Assembly: GCF_017831975.1 (NCBI RefSeq)
Contig: NZ_JAFDSS010000001.1
Location: 3,038,001-3,102,000, forward strand
From: Microbacterium terrae
GTDB lineage: Bacteria; Actinomycetota; Actinomycetes; Actinomycetales; Microbacteriaceae
Length of the DNA stretch: 64,000 bases
Reading direction: 5' to 3'
In this document: positions 43,465-53,848 of the stretch, in pieces
How positions within the stretch are numbered: position 1 is the first letter of the stretch
How the letters are laid out: each line of letters opens with the position of its first letter
Notes under the pieces: model-generated
What the model was told of the DNA's origin: nothing
Seen by the model: the letters and a program-made list of their open reading frames with translations, nothing else
Database searches by the model: none
Made by a program: the position numbers and the translations under genes

Positions 43465-44691
43465 ATGACCCTCGACCTCGAAGCGCTCTACATCGATCTG
43501 CACCGTCACCCCGAGCTGTCGTTCCAGGAGACGCGCACGGCGGGGGTCATCGCGCATAGCCTCACCGACCTCGGCATCGAGTTCGAAGAGGGCGTCGGCA
43601 AGACCGGCGTCGCCGCCGTGATCCGAAACGGCGAGGGCCCGGTCGTGTGGCTGCGCGCCGACATGGACGCCCTCCCCGTGCCCGAGCAGACCGGCCTCGA
43701 CTACGCGAGCACCGCCCGGGGCACCGACCCCGCCGGCACCGATGTGCCCGTCATGCACGCGTGCGGGCACGACATGCACGTGAGCTCGCTGCTGGGGGCG
43801 CTCGAGCGGCTCGTCGCGACGAAGAGCGAGTGGAGCGGCACCGTCGTGGCGGTGTTCCAGCCCGCCGAGGAGTACGGCGCCGGCTCGCAGGCGATGATCG
43901 CCGATGGCGTGCTCGACCGGTTCCCGCGGCCCGACATCGTGCTCGGCCAGCACGTGACCCCGCTTCCCGCGGGCACCATCGGCGTGCGTAGCGGCACGCA
44001 GATGGCGGCATCCGACGGCCTCACCGTCACCCTGCTCGGCCGCGGCGGCCACGGCTCCCGGCCGCAGGCGACGATCGACCCGATCGTCATGGCGGCCGCG
44101 ACGGTGATGCGACTGCAGACGGTGGTCTCGCGCGAGGTCGACCCGCGCGACGTGGCGGTGGTGACGGTCGGCTCGATCCACGCCGGACTCAAGAACAACA
44201 TCATCCCCGCCGAGGCGAAGCTCGAGCTCAGCCTCCGCTACCCCGACGACGAGGCGCGCGCCCGTGTGCTCGAGAAGGTGGAGCGCATCGTGCGCGCCGA
44301 GGCGCTCGCCTCGGGCGCCGAGGAGCCGCCGGTGATCGTCACCGACCACTCGCTCCCGCCGACGATCAACGACGTCGATGCGACCGCCCGCCTCACCGCC
44401 GCGTTCGACAGGGCGTTCGGCGCCGGCACCGTCATCGATCCCGGCATGTTCACCGGCAGCGAGGACGTCTCGTGGTTCGCCCGCGAGGCCGGCGTTCCGC
44501 TGGTGTTCTGGTTCTGGGGCGGCGTCGACCCCGCGGCTTTCGCGGCAGCGAAGGCGGCGGGCACCGTCGAGCGCGACATCCCGACCAACCACTCGCCGTT
44601 CTTCGCACCCCTGCTGCAGCCGACGCTCGCGAACGGCGTCGAGAACCTCGTTGTCGCTGCGCGCGAGTTCCTCACCGACGCCCCCGCCTGA
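43465..44691 (+). CDS. M20 family metal-dependent amidohydrolase (hippurate hydrolase-like)
   Basis: A 408-residue enzyme of the M20D group, which removes N-acyl groups from amino acids or indole conjugates. Metal ligands are in HACGHDMHVSSLLGA and FQPAEEYGAGS; the central dimerisation region and the C-terminal NHSPFF are present. The ATG at 43465 is chosen over an in-frame start at 43393 because the extra 24 codons lie within the tandem repeat and read as hairpin sequence. Substrate unknown. Confidence 0.86.
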   Translation: MTLDLEALYIDLHRHPELSFQETRTAGVIAHSLTDLGIEFEEGVGKTGVAAVIRNGEGPVVWLRADMDALPVPEQTGLDYASTARGTDPAGTDVPVMHACGHDMHVSSLLGALERLVATKSEWSGTVVAVFQPAEEYGAGSQAMIADGVLDRFPRPDIVLGQHVTPLPAGTIGVRSGTQMAASDGLTVTLLGRGGHGSRPQATIDPIVMAAATVMRLQTVVSREVDPRDVAVVTVGSIHAGLKNNIIPAEAKLELSLRYPDDEARARVLEKVERIVRAEALASGAEEPPVIVTDHSLPPTINDVDATARLTAAFDRAFGAGTVIDPGMFTGSEDVSWFAREAGVPLVFWFWGGVDPAAFAAAKAAGTVERDIPTNHSPFFAPLLQPTLANGVENLVVAAREFLTDAPA

Positions 44692-44760
44692 GCCGGACGC
44701 CTCCGCCCGAGCCGGGCGCTCCCGCCCGACCCGAACGGTCGGCCGAGCCGGGGGCCGCCC

Positions 44761-45831
44761 TCAGTCATCCGAGGGAGCGACGACCGGCTCGCGCGCATCG
44801 ACGAGGCGCTGACCCGAGATCACCCCGGGCAGTCCGCGGCGGTCGGGTGTCGTGAGCACGACGATCACCGATGCGACGGCGAACAGCGCCGCGACGAATC
44901 CCCAGAGCGTCGGCAGCGCGATGAGCACGAGGTATCCGCCGATGCCGCCCGCCCACCGCAGGAACCGGGCGATCGGCACGAAGATCGGCCCTCCCTCGTA
45001 CCGCAGCCGCACCGCGTGGTCGCCCACGGTGGCGCCCGTGGTGACGGTGACCACGAACCACACGACGATCGCGGTGACGTCGCCCACCGTCTCGGCCGCA
45101 CTGCCGTCGCGGACGGCATCCGTCGCCCCGAGGGCGTTCAGCACCGCCTGCACGATCACCATCACCGAGAACGCGGTGAGCCAGGCGCCCAGCACATCGC
45201 ACACCATCGCGAGGTACTTGCGGGCACGGGTGACCGGCTGCGGAGAGGTGGTGTCGGCACCGGGCACGAAGCCGCGATGACGGCTGGGCACGGCCAGGGC
45301 GATCAGCGATCCGATGACCGCGCCCGCGGTGTTCGTGAGCAGGTCGTCGACGTCGAACTCCCGATACGCGCAGGGGTAGAACCCCCACATGCCGGTCAGC
45401 TGGGCCGTCTCGACGAGGAGCGACAGGCCGAGACCGACGAGGAGCGCGGTCAGGATGCCCCGGCCCGTGAGCACGCGCAGGAAGAAGCCCAGCGGCAGGA
45501 AGAGCAGCACGTTGAGCAGCAGCTGCAGCACGAGGGGATCGGCCAGGAAGAGCCCGGGCCGCATGAGCGCACCGCGCAGGGCGCCGACGAAGGCGAAGAG
45601 CTCGAACCGCGGCGATGCGCACACCATCGTCTCGCGGTCGGGCAGCGGCAGAAGGGTGTACGCCAGGATGGCGACGAGCGACACCAGGGCACCGGCCCAC
45701 AGCGCGAACCGGGCGAACCCGAAGCCGCCGGTGCGCCGGTAGCTCCACGCGATGAACGGCACGAAGACGGCGATCGCCACGACCGCGCTCAGACCGACCG
45801 CGGTGAAGCCGAGCATCACCGGCGCACCCAT
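44761..45831 (-). CDS. VanZ-like membrane protein with C-terminal RDD domain
   Basis: A 356-residue membrane protein. Residues ~1-190 resemble VanZ (TLLPLPDRE, LLNVLLFLPLGFFL, ETAQL), and residues ~200-330 resemble RDD (four or so hydrophobic segments; VGDHAVRLR). VanZ relatives can alter glycopeptide susceptibility; most actinobacterial ones are uncharacterised. The fusion order VanZ-RDD is known in this phylum. GGAAG precedes the ATG at 45831. It is divergent from the KimA-like gene. The 44692-44760 gap is GC-rich with a GAGCCGGG-type repeat and no gene. Confidence 0.78.
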   Translation of the reverse strand: MGAPVMLGFTAVGLSAVVAIAVFVPFIAWSYRRTGGFGFARFALWAGALVSLVAILAYTLLPLPDRETMVCASPRFELFAFVGALRGALMRPGLFLADPLVLQLLLNVLLFLPLGFFLRVLTGRGILTALLVGLGLSLLVETAQLTGMWGFYPCAYREFDVDDLLTNTAGAVIGSLIALAVPSRHRGFVPGADTTSPQPVTRARKYLAMVCDVLGAWLTAFSVMVIVQAVLNALGATDAVRDGSAAETVGDVTAIVVWFVVTVTTGATVGDHAVRLRYEGGPIFVPIARFLRWAGGIGGYLVLIALPTLWGFVAALFAVASVIVVLTTPDRRGLPGVISGQRLVDAREPVVAPSDD

Positions 45832-45954
45832 GCGGCGAGTCTTCCAGACCCGGCGCACCCTGCCCACGCGGATCTGTTCCGGACCCGCCCGCTGCGGCCG
45901 TATGGATTCCGTGAGGATGGGCTTCCGGATGCGTCCGCGGCGCTCGCACGCGCG

Positions 45955-45960
45955 TAGCAT
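45955..45960 (+). promoter_or_regulatory. Leaderless -10 box of the KimA-like gene
   Basis: TAGCAT ends 8 nt before the GTG at 45969, giving a leaderless start. Confidence 0.45.
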
Positions 45961-45968
45961 CACCCGCC

Positions 45969-48089
45969 GTGACGAATGATTCCCGTGAGGTCAGCGACGA
46001 GCCGCCTTTGGCGAAACGCCTGATCATCGGCGAGCCGCTGACCTCGGAAGCCCTCGACGAGCAGCTGCTCCCGAAGCGCCGCGCGCTGCCGATCTTCGCG
46101 TCCGACGCGCTCAGCTCGGTGGCGTACGCGCCGCAGGAGCTGCTGATGATCCTGCTCATCGGCGGCACCGCGTTCCTGGCGCTCAGCCCCTGGGTCGCCG
46201 CGGGCGTCGTGCTGCTGCTGATCGTGGTCGTCGTCAGCTATCGCCAGCTCATCAAGGCATACCCGTCGGGCGGCGGCGACTACGAGGTCGCGCGCACGAA
46301 CCTCGGCGAGGTGCCCGGCGTGGTCGTGGCATCCGCCCTCCTCGTCGACTACGTGCTGACCGTCGCGGTGTCGGTCGCCTCGGGCGTCGACAACATCATC
46401 TCCGCCATCCCCGGACTCGACCCGGCCCGCATCGAGCTGGCCGTCGGCTTCGTCATCCTGATCATCGTCGTGAACCTGCGGGGCGTGCGTGAGGCGTCGT
46501 TCGCGTTCGCGATCCCCACCTACGTCTTCATCGGCTCGGTCGCCGTCATGATCGTCGCGGGCCTCGTGCGCACCGCGCTCGGCGACCCGCCCGTCGCCTC
46601 GAGCGCGGAGTACGCGGTGCAGGGCGAAGAGCTCACGCAGGCCGCGATGATCCTGCTCGTTCTGCGCGCGTTCTCGTCCGGATGCTCCGCCCTCACCGGC
46701 GTCGAGGCCGTGTCGAACGGCGTGCCCGCGTTCCGCAGGCCCAAGGTGCGCAACGCCCAGTCGACGCTCTCGCTCATGGGCGGCATCGCGATCCTGCTGT
46801 TCGCCGGCCTCACCGCGATCGGCCTCATCTCGGGCGTGCACTACGCCGAGAACGCGTGCCACCTCATCGGCTTCGACTGCAGTCAGCCGCAGCCGAGCCT
46901 CATGGCTCAGGTGGCCGCGGCCACGTTCGGCGCCGGGTCGATCCCGTTCTTCATCATCCAGGCGGCGACCGCGTGCGTGCTGCTGCTCGCCGCCAACACC
47001 GCGTTCAACGGCTTCCCGCTGCTCGGCTCGGTGCTCGCCCGCGACGGCTACGCCCCGAAGGCGATGAACACGCGCGGCGACCGGCTCGTCTACTCGAACG
47101 GCATGATCCTGCTCGGCATCGGCGCGATCGTCGTGCTCGTCGTGTTCCGCGCGAACCTGACCACGCTCATCCAGCTGTACATCATCGGCGTGTTCGTGTC
47201 GTTCTCACTCGGGCAGATCGGCATGGTGCGCCACTGGAAGCGTGTGCTGCGCGACCTCGCGAAGCTGCCGACGGATGCCGCGGCCCAGGTCTCGGCATCC
47301 GTCGAGCGGCGCTCGGCGTACAAGGGGCTCGTGATCAACACGCTCGGAGCGGCGATGACCGTCTTCGTGCTGCTGATCGTGACGATCACGAAGTTCACCC
47401 ACGGCGCCTGGCTCGTGTTCATCGCGATCCCGGTGCTCGCGGTGCTCATGGTCGGCGTGCACCGCTACTACCGCGACGTTGAGCACGAGATCGCCGTCGA
47501 CGACGCGACCCACTTCGGGTCCGAGGGCGACCTCGCCATCGTGCTGGTGAACCGCCTGCAGAAGCCGGTGATCAAGGCGATCGACTACGCCCTCGCGGCA
47601 CGCCACGACAAGACCATCGCCGTGCACGTCGCGGTGAGCGAGGCCGAAGTGCTCGAACTGCAGCGCCAGTGGGCGGAGCACCGCATCCCGATGAAGCTCG
47701 TGATCATCGATTCGCCGTACCGCTCCTACGCGTCGCCTGTTGCGAAGTTCATCAAGCACTACCGCGAGCAGCACGGGTCGTCGGTGGTGACCGTGTACCT
47801 GCCGCAGTACATCGTGGGCCACTGGTGGGAGTCGCTGCTGCACAACCGGCGCTCGCGGCGCATCGCGCAGCAGCTGATGCTCGTGCACGGCGTCTCGATC
47901 ACGCTGGTGCCGTGGCTGCTCGATTCGACCGAGCTGATCTACGGCCGGCGCTCGCGCCCGCTCCCGGGCGACGAGCGGGCGGGGCGCCCGGCGCCGCCGA
48001 TCGAGCGGCACGGACGCAGGGTGAGCAGACCTGCGGGCCCGCCGACCCAGACAGAGTCCGCCGAGACGCCGACGCCCGCCGGAGTATGA
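45969..48089 (+). CDS. APC-superfamily permease, KimA-like potassium transporter
   Basis: A 706-residue membrane protein with about 12 membrane segments to residue ~480 and a ~220-residue cytoplasmic tail. The N-terminus, KRLIIGEPL...LPKRRALPIFASDALSSVAYAP, closely follows the pattern of Bacillus subtilis KimA, a high-affinity K+/H+ symporter controlled by c-di-AMP. The C-terminal part resembles the cytosolic domain of that family. A role in K+ uptake is inferred from this and from the kdp operon 4 kb away; amino-acid transport is the alternative. Start GTG at 45969 is leaderless. Confidence 0.76.
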   Translation: MTNDSREVSDEPPLAKRLIIGEPLTSEALDEQLLPKRRALPIFASDALSSVAYAPQELLMILLIGGTAFLALSPWVAAGVVLLLIVVVVSYRQLIKAYPSGGGDYEVARTNLGEVPGVVVASALLVDYVLTVAVSVASGVDNIISAIPGLDPARIELAVGFVILIIVVNLRGVREASFAFAIPTYVFIGSVAVMIVAGLVRTALGDPPVASSAEYAVQGEELTQAAMILLVLRAFSSGCSALTGVEAVSNGVPAFRRPKVRNAQSTLSLMGGIAILLFAGLTAIGLISGVHYAENACHLIGFDCSQPQPSLMAQVAAATFGAGSIPFFIIQAATACVLLLAANTAFNGFPLLGSVLARDGYAPKAMNTRGDRLVYSNGMILLGIGAIVVLVVFRANLTTLIQLYIIGVFVSFSLGQIGMVRHWKRVLRDLAKLPTDAAAQVSASVERRSAYKGLVINTLGAAMTVFVLLIVTITKFTHGAWLVFIAIPVLAVLMVGVHRYYRDVEHEIAVDDATHFGSEGDLAIVLVNRLQKPVIKAIDYALAARHDKTIAVHVAVSEAEVLELQRQWAEHRIPMKLVIIDSPYRSYASPVAKFIKHYREQHGSSVVTVYLPQYIVGHWWESLLHNRRSRRIAQQLMLVHGVSITLVPWLLDSTELIYGRRSRPLPGDERAGRPAPPIERHGRRVSRPAGPPTQTESAETPTPAGV

Positions 48090-48115
48090 CCCGAGCCTGA
48101 CCCGGCTTCGGGCAC

Positions 48116-48153
48116 GGGGCGGAGCGATCCGAAGGGTCGCACCCCTCCGCCCC
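48116..48153. terminator. Bidirectional terminator between KimA-like and pectate lyase genes
   Basis: GGGGCGGAG (48116-48124) pairs with CTCCGCCCC (48145-48153), with an inner partial stem GCGATCC/GGGTCGC. It serves the convergent genes ending at 48089 and 48195. Confidence 0.65.
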
Positions 48154-48194
48154 GGCGGACGTGCGGGACGAAGGGGTGCGGATCGTGCTCGGGT

Positions 48195-49766
48195 TCAGCC
48201 TGCGTACGTCTCGAACTCCGCCACGCGCGGGGTGGCGGTCGAGCCCGTGATCTCGAAGTTGATCTTCTTCAGCGTCGTGGATGCGAACGACGCGGTTCCG
48301 GCGCTCGTGCCGGAGGCCAGCACCGCGCCGGTGTCGTTGTTCACGACGCGCCACGAGGTGATGTTGCCGACGGCTCCGGATGCTTCGCGGATGACGACCT
48401 TCGACACGGTCTTCGCCGAGTCCCACTTCACCGAGATGCGCCCGGTGCTGCCCGACGGCGACCAGTAGGTGGTCGCGGATCCGTCGATGGCGCTGCCGTA
48501 CGACGTGCCGCCGCCCTTGCCCGACCCGTCAGCGCCCGCGCCGAGGCTGAGGTTCGTGCCGGTGGGAGGCGTCGTGGGAGTGGGTGTCGGCGTGGAGGTC
48601 GGAGTCGTCGTCGGCGTCGGGGTCGTGGTCGCCGTCGGCTCCGGGTCGGGGTTCTGCGGGGTGCACGAGCCGTCCGACACCTTCAGGCCGGTGTTCGCGC
48701 CCGCCGTCGCCGCGACGACGCTCGGCACGCAGTTCGCGGCATCCGCCGTGAACGCGTACGGGATCGACACCGACGTCGTCGACGTGGGGTTCGGTCCAGC
48801 CGGGTTGTAGTCGTCGCCATTGGCCGGCGACCAGGTCACGTTGTCGAAGATGTTGCCGCTGACCTGCCAGGTTCCGGCCTGGTCGGTGTAGAAGGTGCCC
48901 AGCACGTCCTTCGAGTCCTCGAAGTAGTTGCTGTCGACCCGCGCCTGAGCTCCCGCGCGCGAGTTGATGCCCGACTCGTTGAGGCTCACGTAGTGGTTGT
49001 TGTACATGTGCGCGATGCCGCCGCGCAGGAGCGGCGCACGCGAGTCGATGTTCTCGTACAGGTTGTGGTGGAACGTCACGAACCCGTTCGCGCGGTCGCT
49101 CTCACTCGAGCCGATGAGCCCGCCGCGGCCGGAGTTGCGCAGGATGCTGTACGACAGCGTCACGTACTTCGTGTCGGCCTTCATGTCGAAGAGACCGTCG
49201 AAGCCCTCGGACTCGCCGCCCGACGCCTCGAGCGTCGTGTGGTCGACCCACACGTTGCGCACGCTGCTCTCCATGCTGATCGCGTCGCCGCCGTTGGAGG
49301 TCGGCGATCCCGACTTCTTGACGTTCCGCACGGTCACGTTCTGCACGATGATGTTCTCGGCCTCGCGGATGTGGATGCCGATCTCGTCGAAGACCGCACC
49401 CGAGCCGACGCCGATGATCGACACGTTGCTGATCTGCTTGAGCTCGATCACCCCGGCGGCGGTGTTGCAGCTGCCCGACACCTTCGCGGTGTTGCCGGGG
49501 GTGATCCGCCCTTCGACCTGGATGGTGATGGGCGTGGTGTCGGTCGCGCGGGCGCACAGCGCCGCGTGGATCTCGGTTCCGGTCGTCGCGCGCACCACTG
49601 CGCCTCCGGCGCCGCCGGTCGTGCCGCCGTTCTGCGTGGCGAACCCGGTGGCTCCGTCGGTCGCCGCGTGGGCTGCGGGCAGGCTGACTCCCATGATCGC
49701 TCCGGCTGCCACCAGGGCTCCGGCCGCGGTGGCGGCGATCGTTCTGCGGACGTTCGTTCTCTTCAT
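48195..49766 (-). CDS. Secreted pectate lyase with C-terminal F5/8-type carbohydrate-binding domain
   Basis: A 523-residue exported enzyme that cleaves polygalacturonate by beta-elimination. Signal peptide residues 1-35 (ending AAHAATDG); a PL1-type beta-helix at ~45-340 with VWVDHTTL and the Ca2+-binding region; a Pro/Thr linker (~375-405); and a discoidin-like domain (~410-523) that may bind pectin or glycans. GAAGGAAG precedes the ATG at 49766. A perfect AGCGCT-centred palindrome lies upstream. It implies growth on plant material. Confidence 0.88.
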   Translation of the reverse strand: MKRTNVRRTIAATAAGALVAAGAIMGVSLPAAHAATDGATGFATQNGGTTGGAGGAVVRATTGTEIHAALCARATDTTPITIQVEGRITPGNTAKVSGSCNTAAGVIELKQISNVSIIGVGSGAVFDEIGIHIREAENIIVQNVTVRNVKKSGSPTSNGGDAISMESSVRNVWVDHTTLEASGGESEGFDGLFDMKADTKYVTLSYSILRNSGRGGLIGSSESDRANGFVTFHHNLYENIDSRAPLLRGGIAHMYNNHYVSLNESGINSRAGAQARVDSNYFEDSKDVLGTFYTDQAGTWQVSGNIFDNVTWSPANGDDYNPAGPNPTSTTSVSIPYAFTADAANCVPSVVAATAGANTGLKVSDGSCTPQNPDPEPTATTTPTPTTTPTSTPTPTPTTPPTGTNLSLGAGADGSGKGGGTSYGSAIDGSATTYWSPSGSTGRISVKWDSAKTVSKVVIREASGAVGNITSWRVVNNDTGAVLASGTSAGTASFASTTLKKINFEITGSTATPRVAEFETYAG

Positions 49767-49831
49767 CGCTCTTCCTTCTCACCATTGAGTGGGCACTCGA
49801 CATCGAGTGCGTCCTTCTCGGCGTCCGCTCC

Positions 49832-49847
49832 GAGAAAGCGCTTTCTC
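49832..49847. promoter_or_regulatory. LacI-type operator upstream of pectate lyase
   Basis: GAGAAAGCGCTTTCTC is a perfect 16-bp palindrome, 66 bp upstream of the pectate lyase start. It shares the AAGCGCTT centre with the operator at 40176 but the flanks differ, so a different LacI-family repressor may bind it. Confidence 0.65.
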
Positions 49848-49960
49848 AGCCATGATAGGAGGTGGATGCGTCTGGCGGCAAGCCCTTTCCCGCGAGGTGT
49901 GAGGAATCTCATCGACACCCGGCGGGTGCGCCCGACCGCCCGGGGCGCCGCCATCGCGCG

Positions 49961-51750
<1,790 letters not shown>

Positions 51751-51775
51751 ACCGGGCTCCTCCGGAAGCGCGCGA

Positions 51776-51795
51776 TCCCGGGCCCGACCCCGGGA
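51776..51795. terminator. Terminator hairpin after sufU
   Basis: TCCCGGG (51776-51782) pairs with CCCGGGA (51789-51795) around a 6-nt loop, 25 nt after the sufU stop. Confidence 0.55.
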
Positions 51796-51883
51796 CGCGA
51801 CCGTAGGGGCTCCGTGAGGGAGTGGGCCGAGGGCGTTTCCATTTCGTGAGGACGCCCGCGACACCACCCCGCGCAGGGTTGCA

Positions 51884-51922
51884 TCGGATGTCGAACCCCG
51901 CCTCTCCGGCGGGGCGATCCGA
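51884..51922 (+). promoter_or_regulatory. Structured leader upstream of the kdp operon
   Basis: Inner stem CCCCGCC-TCTCC-GGCGGGG (51896-51914) is enclosed by TCGGAT/ATCCGA (51884-51889, 51917-51922). It lies 16 nt before the first small ORF. It may be an RNA regulatory element or part of the promoter. It is too short for a known c-di-AMP riboswitch. The 51796-51883 segment holds no obvious gene. Confidence 0.4.
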
Positions 51923-51937
51923 GCCCCTGGAGTCCCC

Positions 51938-52078
51938 GTGCTGGATGCCGTCTATCTCGCGACCACGATCGCGCTCTTCGCGCTCGTGGCGCTGATCGCC
52001 ACCGCTGTGGAGAGGATGGGCCCGCACGCCCGGCCGTCCTCCCGCCCCGAGCAGGCCACCGGGGAGGAGCGTCGGTGA
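51938..52078 (+). CDS. Small membrane protein upstream of kdpF
   Basis: A 46-residue ORF starting with GTG: one hydrophobic helix ([20 protein letters not shown]) followed by a charged Pro/Arg/Glu tail. Its stop overlaps the kdpF start as GTGA, and no other gene uses this stretch, so it is likely a real member of the kdp operon. GCCCCTGGAG lies upstream. Function unknown; it could be an additional small subunit or regulator of the Kdp complex. Confidence 0.6.
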   Translation: MLDAVYLATTIALFALVALIATAVERMGPHARPSSRPEQATGEERR

Positions 52079-52164
52079 TCGTCTTCTCGCTCATCGCCGC
52101 CGTGCTCGGCGTCGCCGCCGTCGTCTACCTGGTGGTCGCCCTGGTGAAGCCGGAGAAGTTCTGA
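52075..52164 (+). CDS. kdpF: KdpF, small K+-ATPase subunit
   Basis: A 29-residue single-helix membrane peptide ending in [11 protein letters not shown], which matches the KdpF pattern (hydrophobic helix then KPEKF or similar). It stabilises the KdpABC complex. Start GTG at 52075 and stop at 52162-52164 overlap the neighbours (GTGA, TGATG). It is too small for routine gene finders. Confidence 0.85.
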   Translation: MIVFSLIAAVLGVAAVVYLVVALVKPEKF

Positions 52165-53846
52165 TGGACGCCACCACCGTGTGGACGGGCATCCTCCAGA
52201 TCGCCACCGTCCTTCTCATCCTCGCGCTCCTCTACCGACCGCTGGGCGACTGGATCGCCCGCGTCTACACGTCGGCGAAGGACTGGCGCATCGAGCGCGG
52301 CATGTACCGCCTCGTGGGCGTCGACCCCCGGTCGGAGCAGACCTGGCAGGGCTACGCCCGCGGCGTGCTCGCCCTCTCGCTCGTGGGCGTGCTGTTCGTC
52401 TACGCGCTGCAGCGGTTCCAGGCGGTGCTGCCCTACTCGCTCGGCCTCCCGGCCGTGCCCGAGGGCCTCGCCTTCAACACCGCCGTCTCGTTCGTCACCA
52501 ACACCAACTGGCAGTCGTACTCGCCCGAGCTCACCCTCGGGTACACGGTGCAGCTCGCCGGGCTCGCGGTGCAGAACTTCGTGTCGGCCGCCGTCGGCAT
52601 CGCCGTCGCGATCGCGCTCGTGCGCGGCTTCGCTCGGCGTGGCTCATCGACCATCGGCAACTTCTGGGTCGACCTGACTCGAGGCATCGTGCGGCTGCTC
52701 CTGCCGCTGTCGATCATCGCCGCGGTCGCGCTGCTCACCGCCGGAGTGGTGCAGAACTTCGCCGGCTTCACGACCGTCGACACCCTCTCGGGCGGCACCC
52801 AGGTGATCCCGGGCGGCCCGGTCGCCTCGCAGGAGGCGATCAAGGAGCTCGGCACGAACGGCGGCGGATTCTTCAACGCCAACTCCGCGCATCCGTTCGA
52901 GAACCCCACGCCGTGGACGAACATCCTCGAGATCCTACTGCTCCTCGCGATCCCGGTCGCCATGCCGCGGGCCTTCGGCCGGATGGTCGGAGACGACCGC
53001 CAGGGCTACGCGATCCTCGGAGTGATGGGCACGCTCTTCCTCCTGTCGATCACGGCCCTCACGTGGCTCGAATCACGGGGGCTCGGCACCGCTCCGCAGC
53101 TCGCGGGTTCGGCGATGGAGGGCAAGGAGGTGCGGTACGGCATCTGGGGCTCGACGCTCTTCGCCGGGTCGACGACGCTGACGAGCACGGGCGCGGTCAA
53201 TTCGATGCACGACTCGTACACCGCGCTCGGCGGCATGGTGCCGATGATCAACATGATGCTCGGCGAGGTCGCCCCCGGCGGCGTCGGATCGGGACTGTAC
53301 GGGATGCTCGTGCTCGCGGTCATCGCCGTGTTCGTCGGCGGCTTGCTCATCGGACGCACGCCCGAGTACCTGGGCAAGAAGATCGGCCCGCGCGAGATCA
53401 AGCTCGCGAGCCTGTACATCCTCGTCACGCCGATCCTCATCCTCACGGGCGTCGCGCTCAGCTTCGCGATCCCGGGCGTCCGCTCCGACATCGAGGCGAC
53501 CTCGATCTGGAACCCGGGTGTGCACGGCCTCGGCGAACTGCTCTACGCCTTCACGTCGGCGGCGAACAACAACGGGTCGGCCTTCGCAGGTCTCACGGCG
53601 AACACGCCCTGGCTCAACACGGCGCTCGGCGTCGCGATGCTGCTGGGCCGCTTCATCCCGATCGTCCTCGTGCTCGCCCTCGCCGGCTCCCTCGCCGCTC
53701 AGGAACGCGTCCCGGCCACCGTCGGAACCCTTCCCACCCACCGACCGCAGTTCGTCGGACTCCTGGCGGTCGTCGCCGTCGTGATCACCGCACTCACCTA
53801 CTTCCCCGTACTCACGCTGGGTCCCCTGGCGGAAGGGCTCGTCTGA
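52164..53846 (+). CDS. kdpA: KdpA, K+-translocating channel subunit
   Basis: A 560-residue membrane protein with about 10 helices. Selectivity-filter regions typical of the SKT superfamily can be picked out as [47 protein letters not shown] and [14 protein letters not shown]. It binds K+ and passes it through the KdpB-driven complex. The start shares a base with the kdpF stop; kdpB follows after 2 nt. Confidence 0.94.
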   Translation: MDATTVWTGILQIATVLLILALLYRPLGDWIARVYTSAKDWRIERGMYRLVGVDPRSEQTWQGYARGVLALSLVGVLFVYALQRFQAVLPYSLGLPAVPEGLAFNTAVSFVTNTNWQSYSPELTLGYTVQLAGLAVQNFVSAAVGIAVAIALVRGFARRGSSTIGNFWVDLTRGIVRLLLPLSIIAAVALLTAGVVQNFAGFTTVDTLSGGTQVIPGGPVASQEAIKELGTNGGGFFNANSAHPFENPTPWTNILEILLLLAIPVAMPRAFGRMVGDDRQGYAILGVMGTLFLLSITALTWLESRGLGTAPQLAGSAMEGKEVRYGIWGSTLFAGSTTLTSTGAVNSMHDSYTALGGMVPMINMMLGEVAPGGVGSGLYGMLVLAVIAVFVGGLLIGRTPEYLGKKIGPREIKLASLYILVTPILILTGVALSFAIPGVRSDIEATSIWNPGVHGLGELLYAFTSAANNNGSAFAGLTANTPWLNTALGVAMLLGRFIPIVLVLALAGSLAAQERVPATVGTLPTHRPQFVGLLAVVAVVITALTYFPVLTLGPLAEGLV

Positions 53847-53848
53847 AC

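Noticed and set aside
51884..51922. c-di-AMP (ydaO-type) or other known riboswitch before kdp
   Set aside because: The structured region is only about 40 nt with a simple nested hairpin, far smaller than the ydaO class, and no conserved riboswitch core was recognised.
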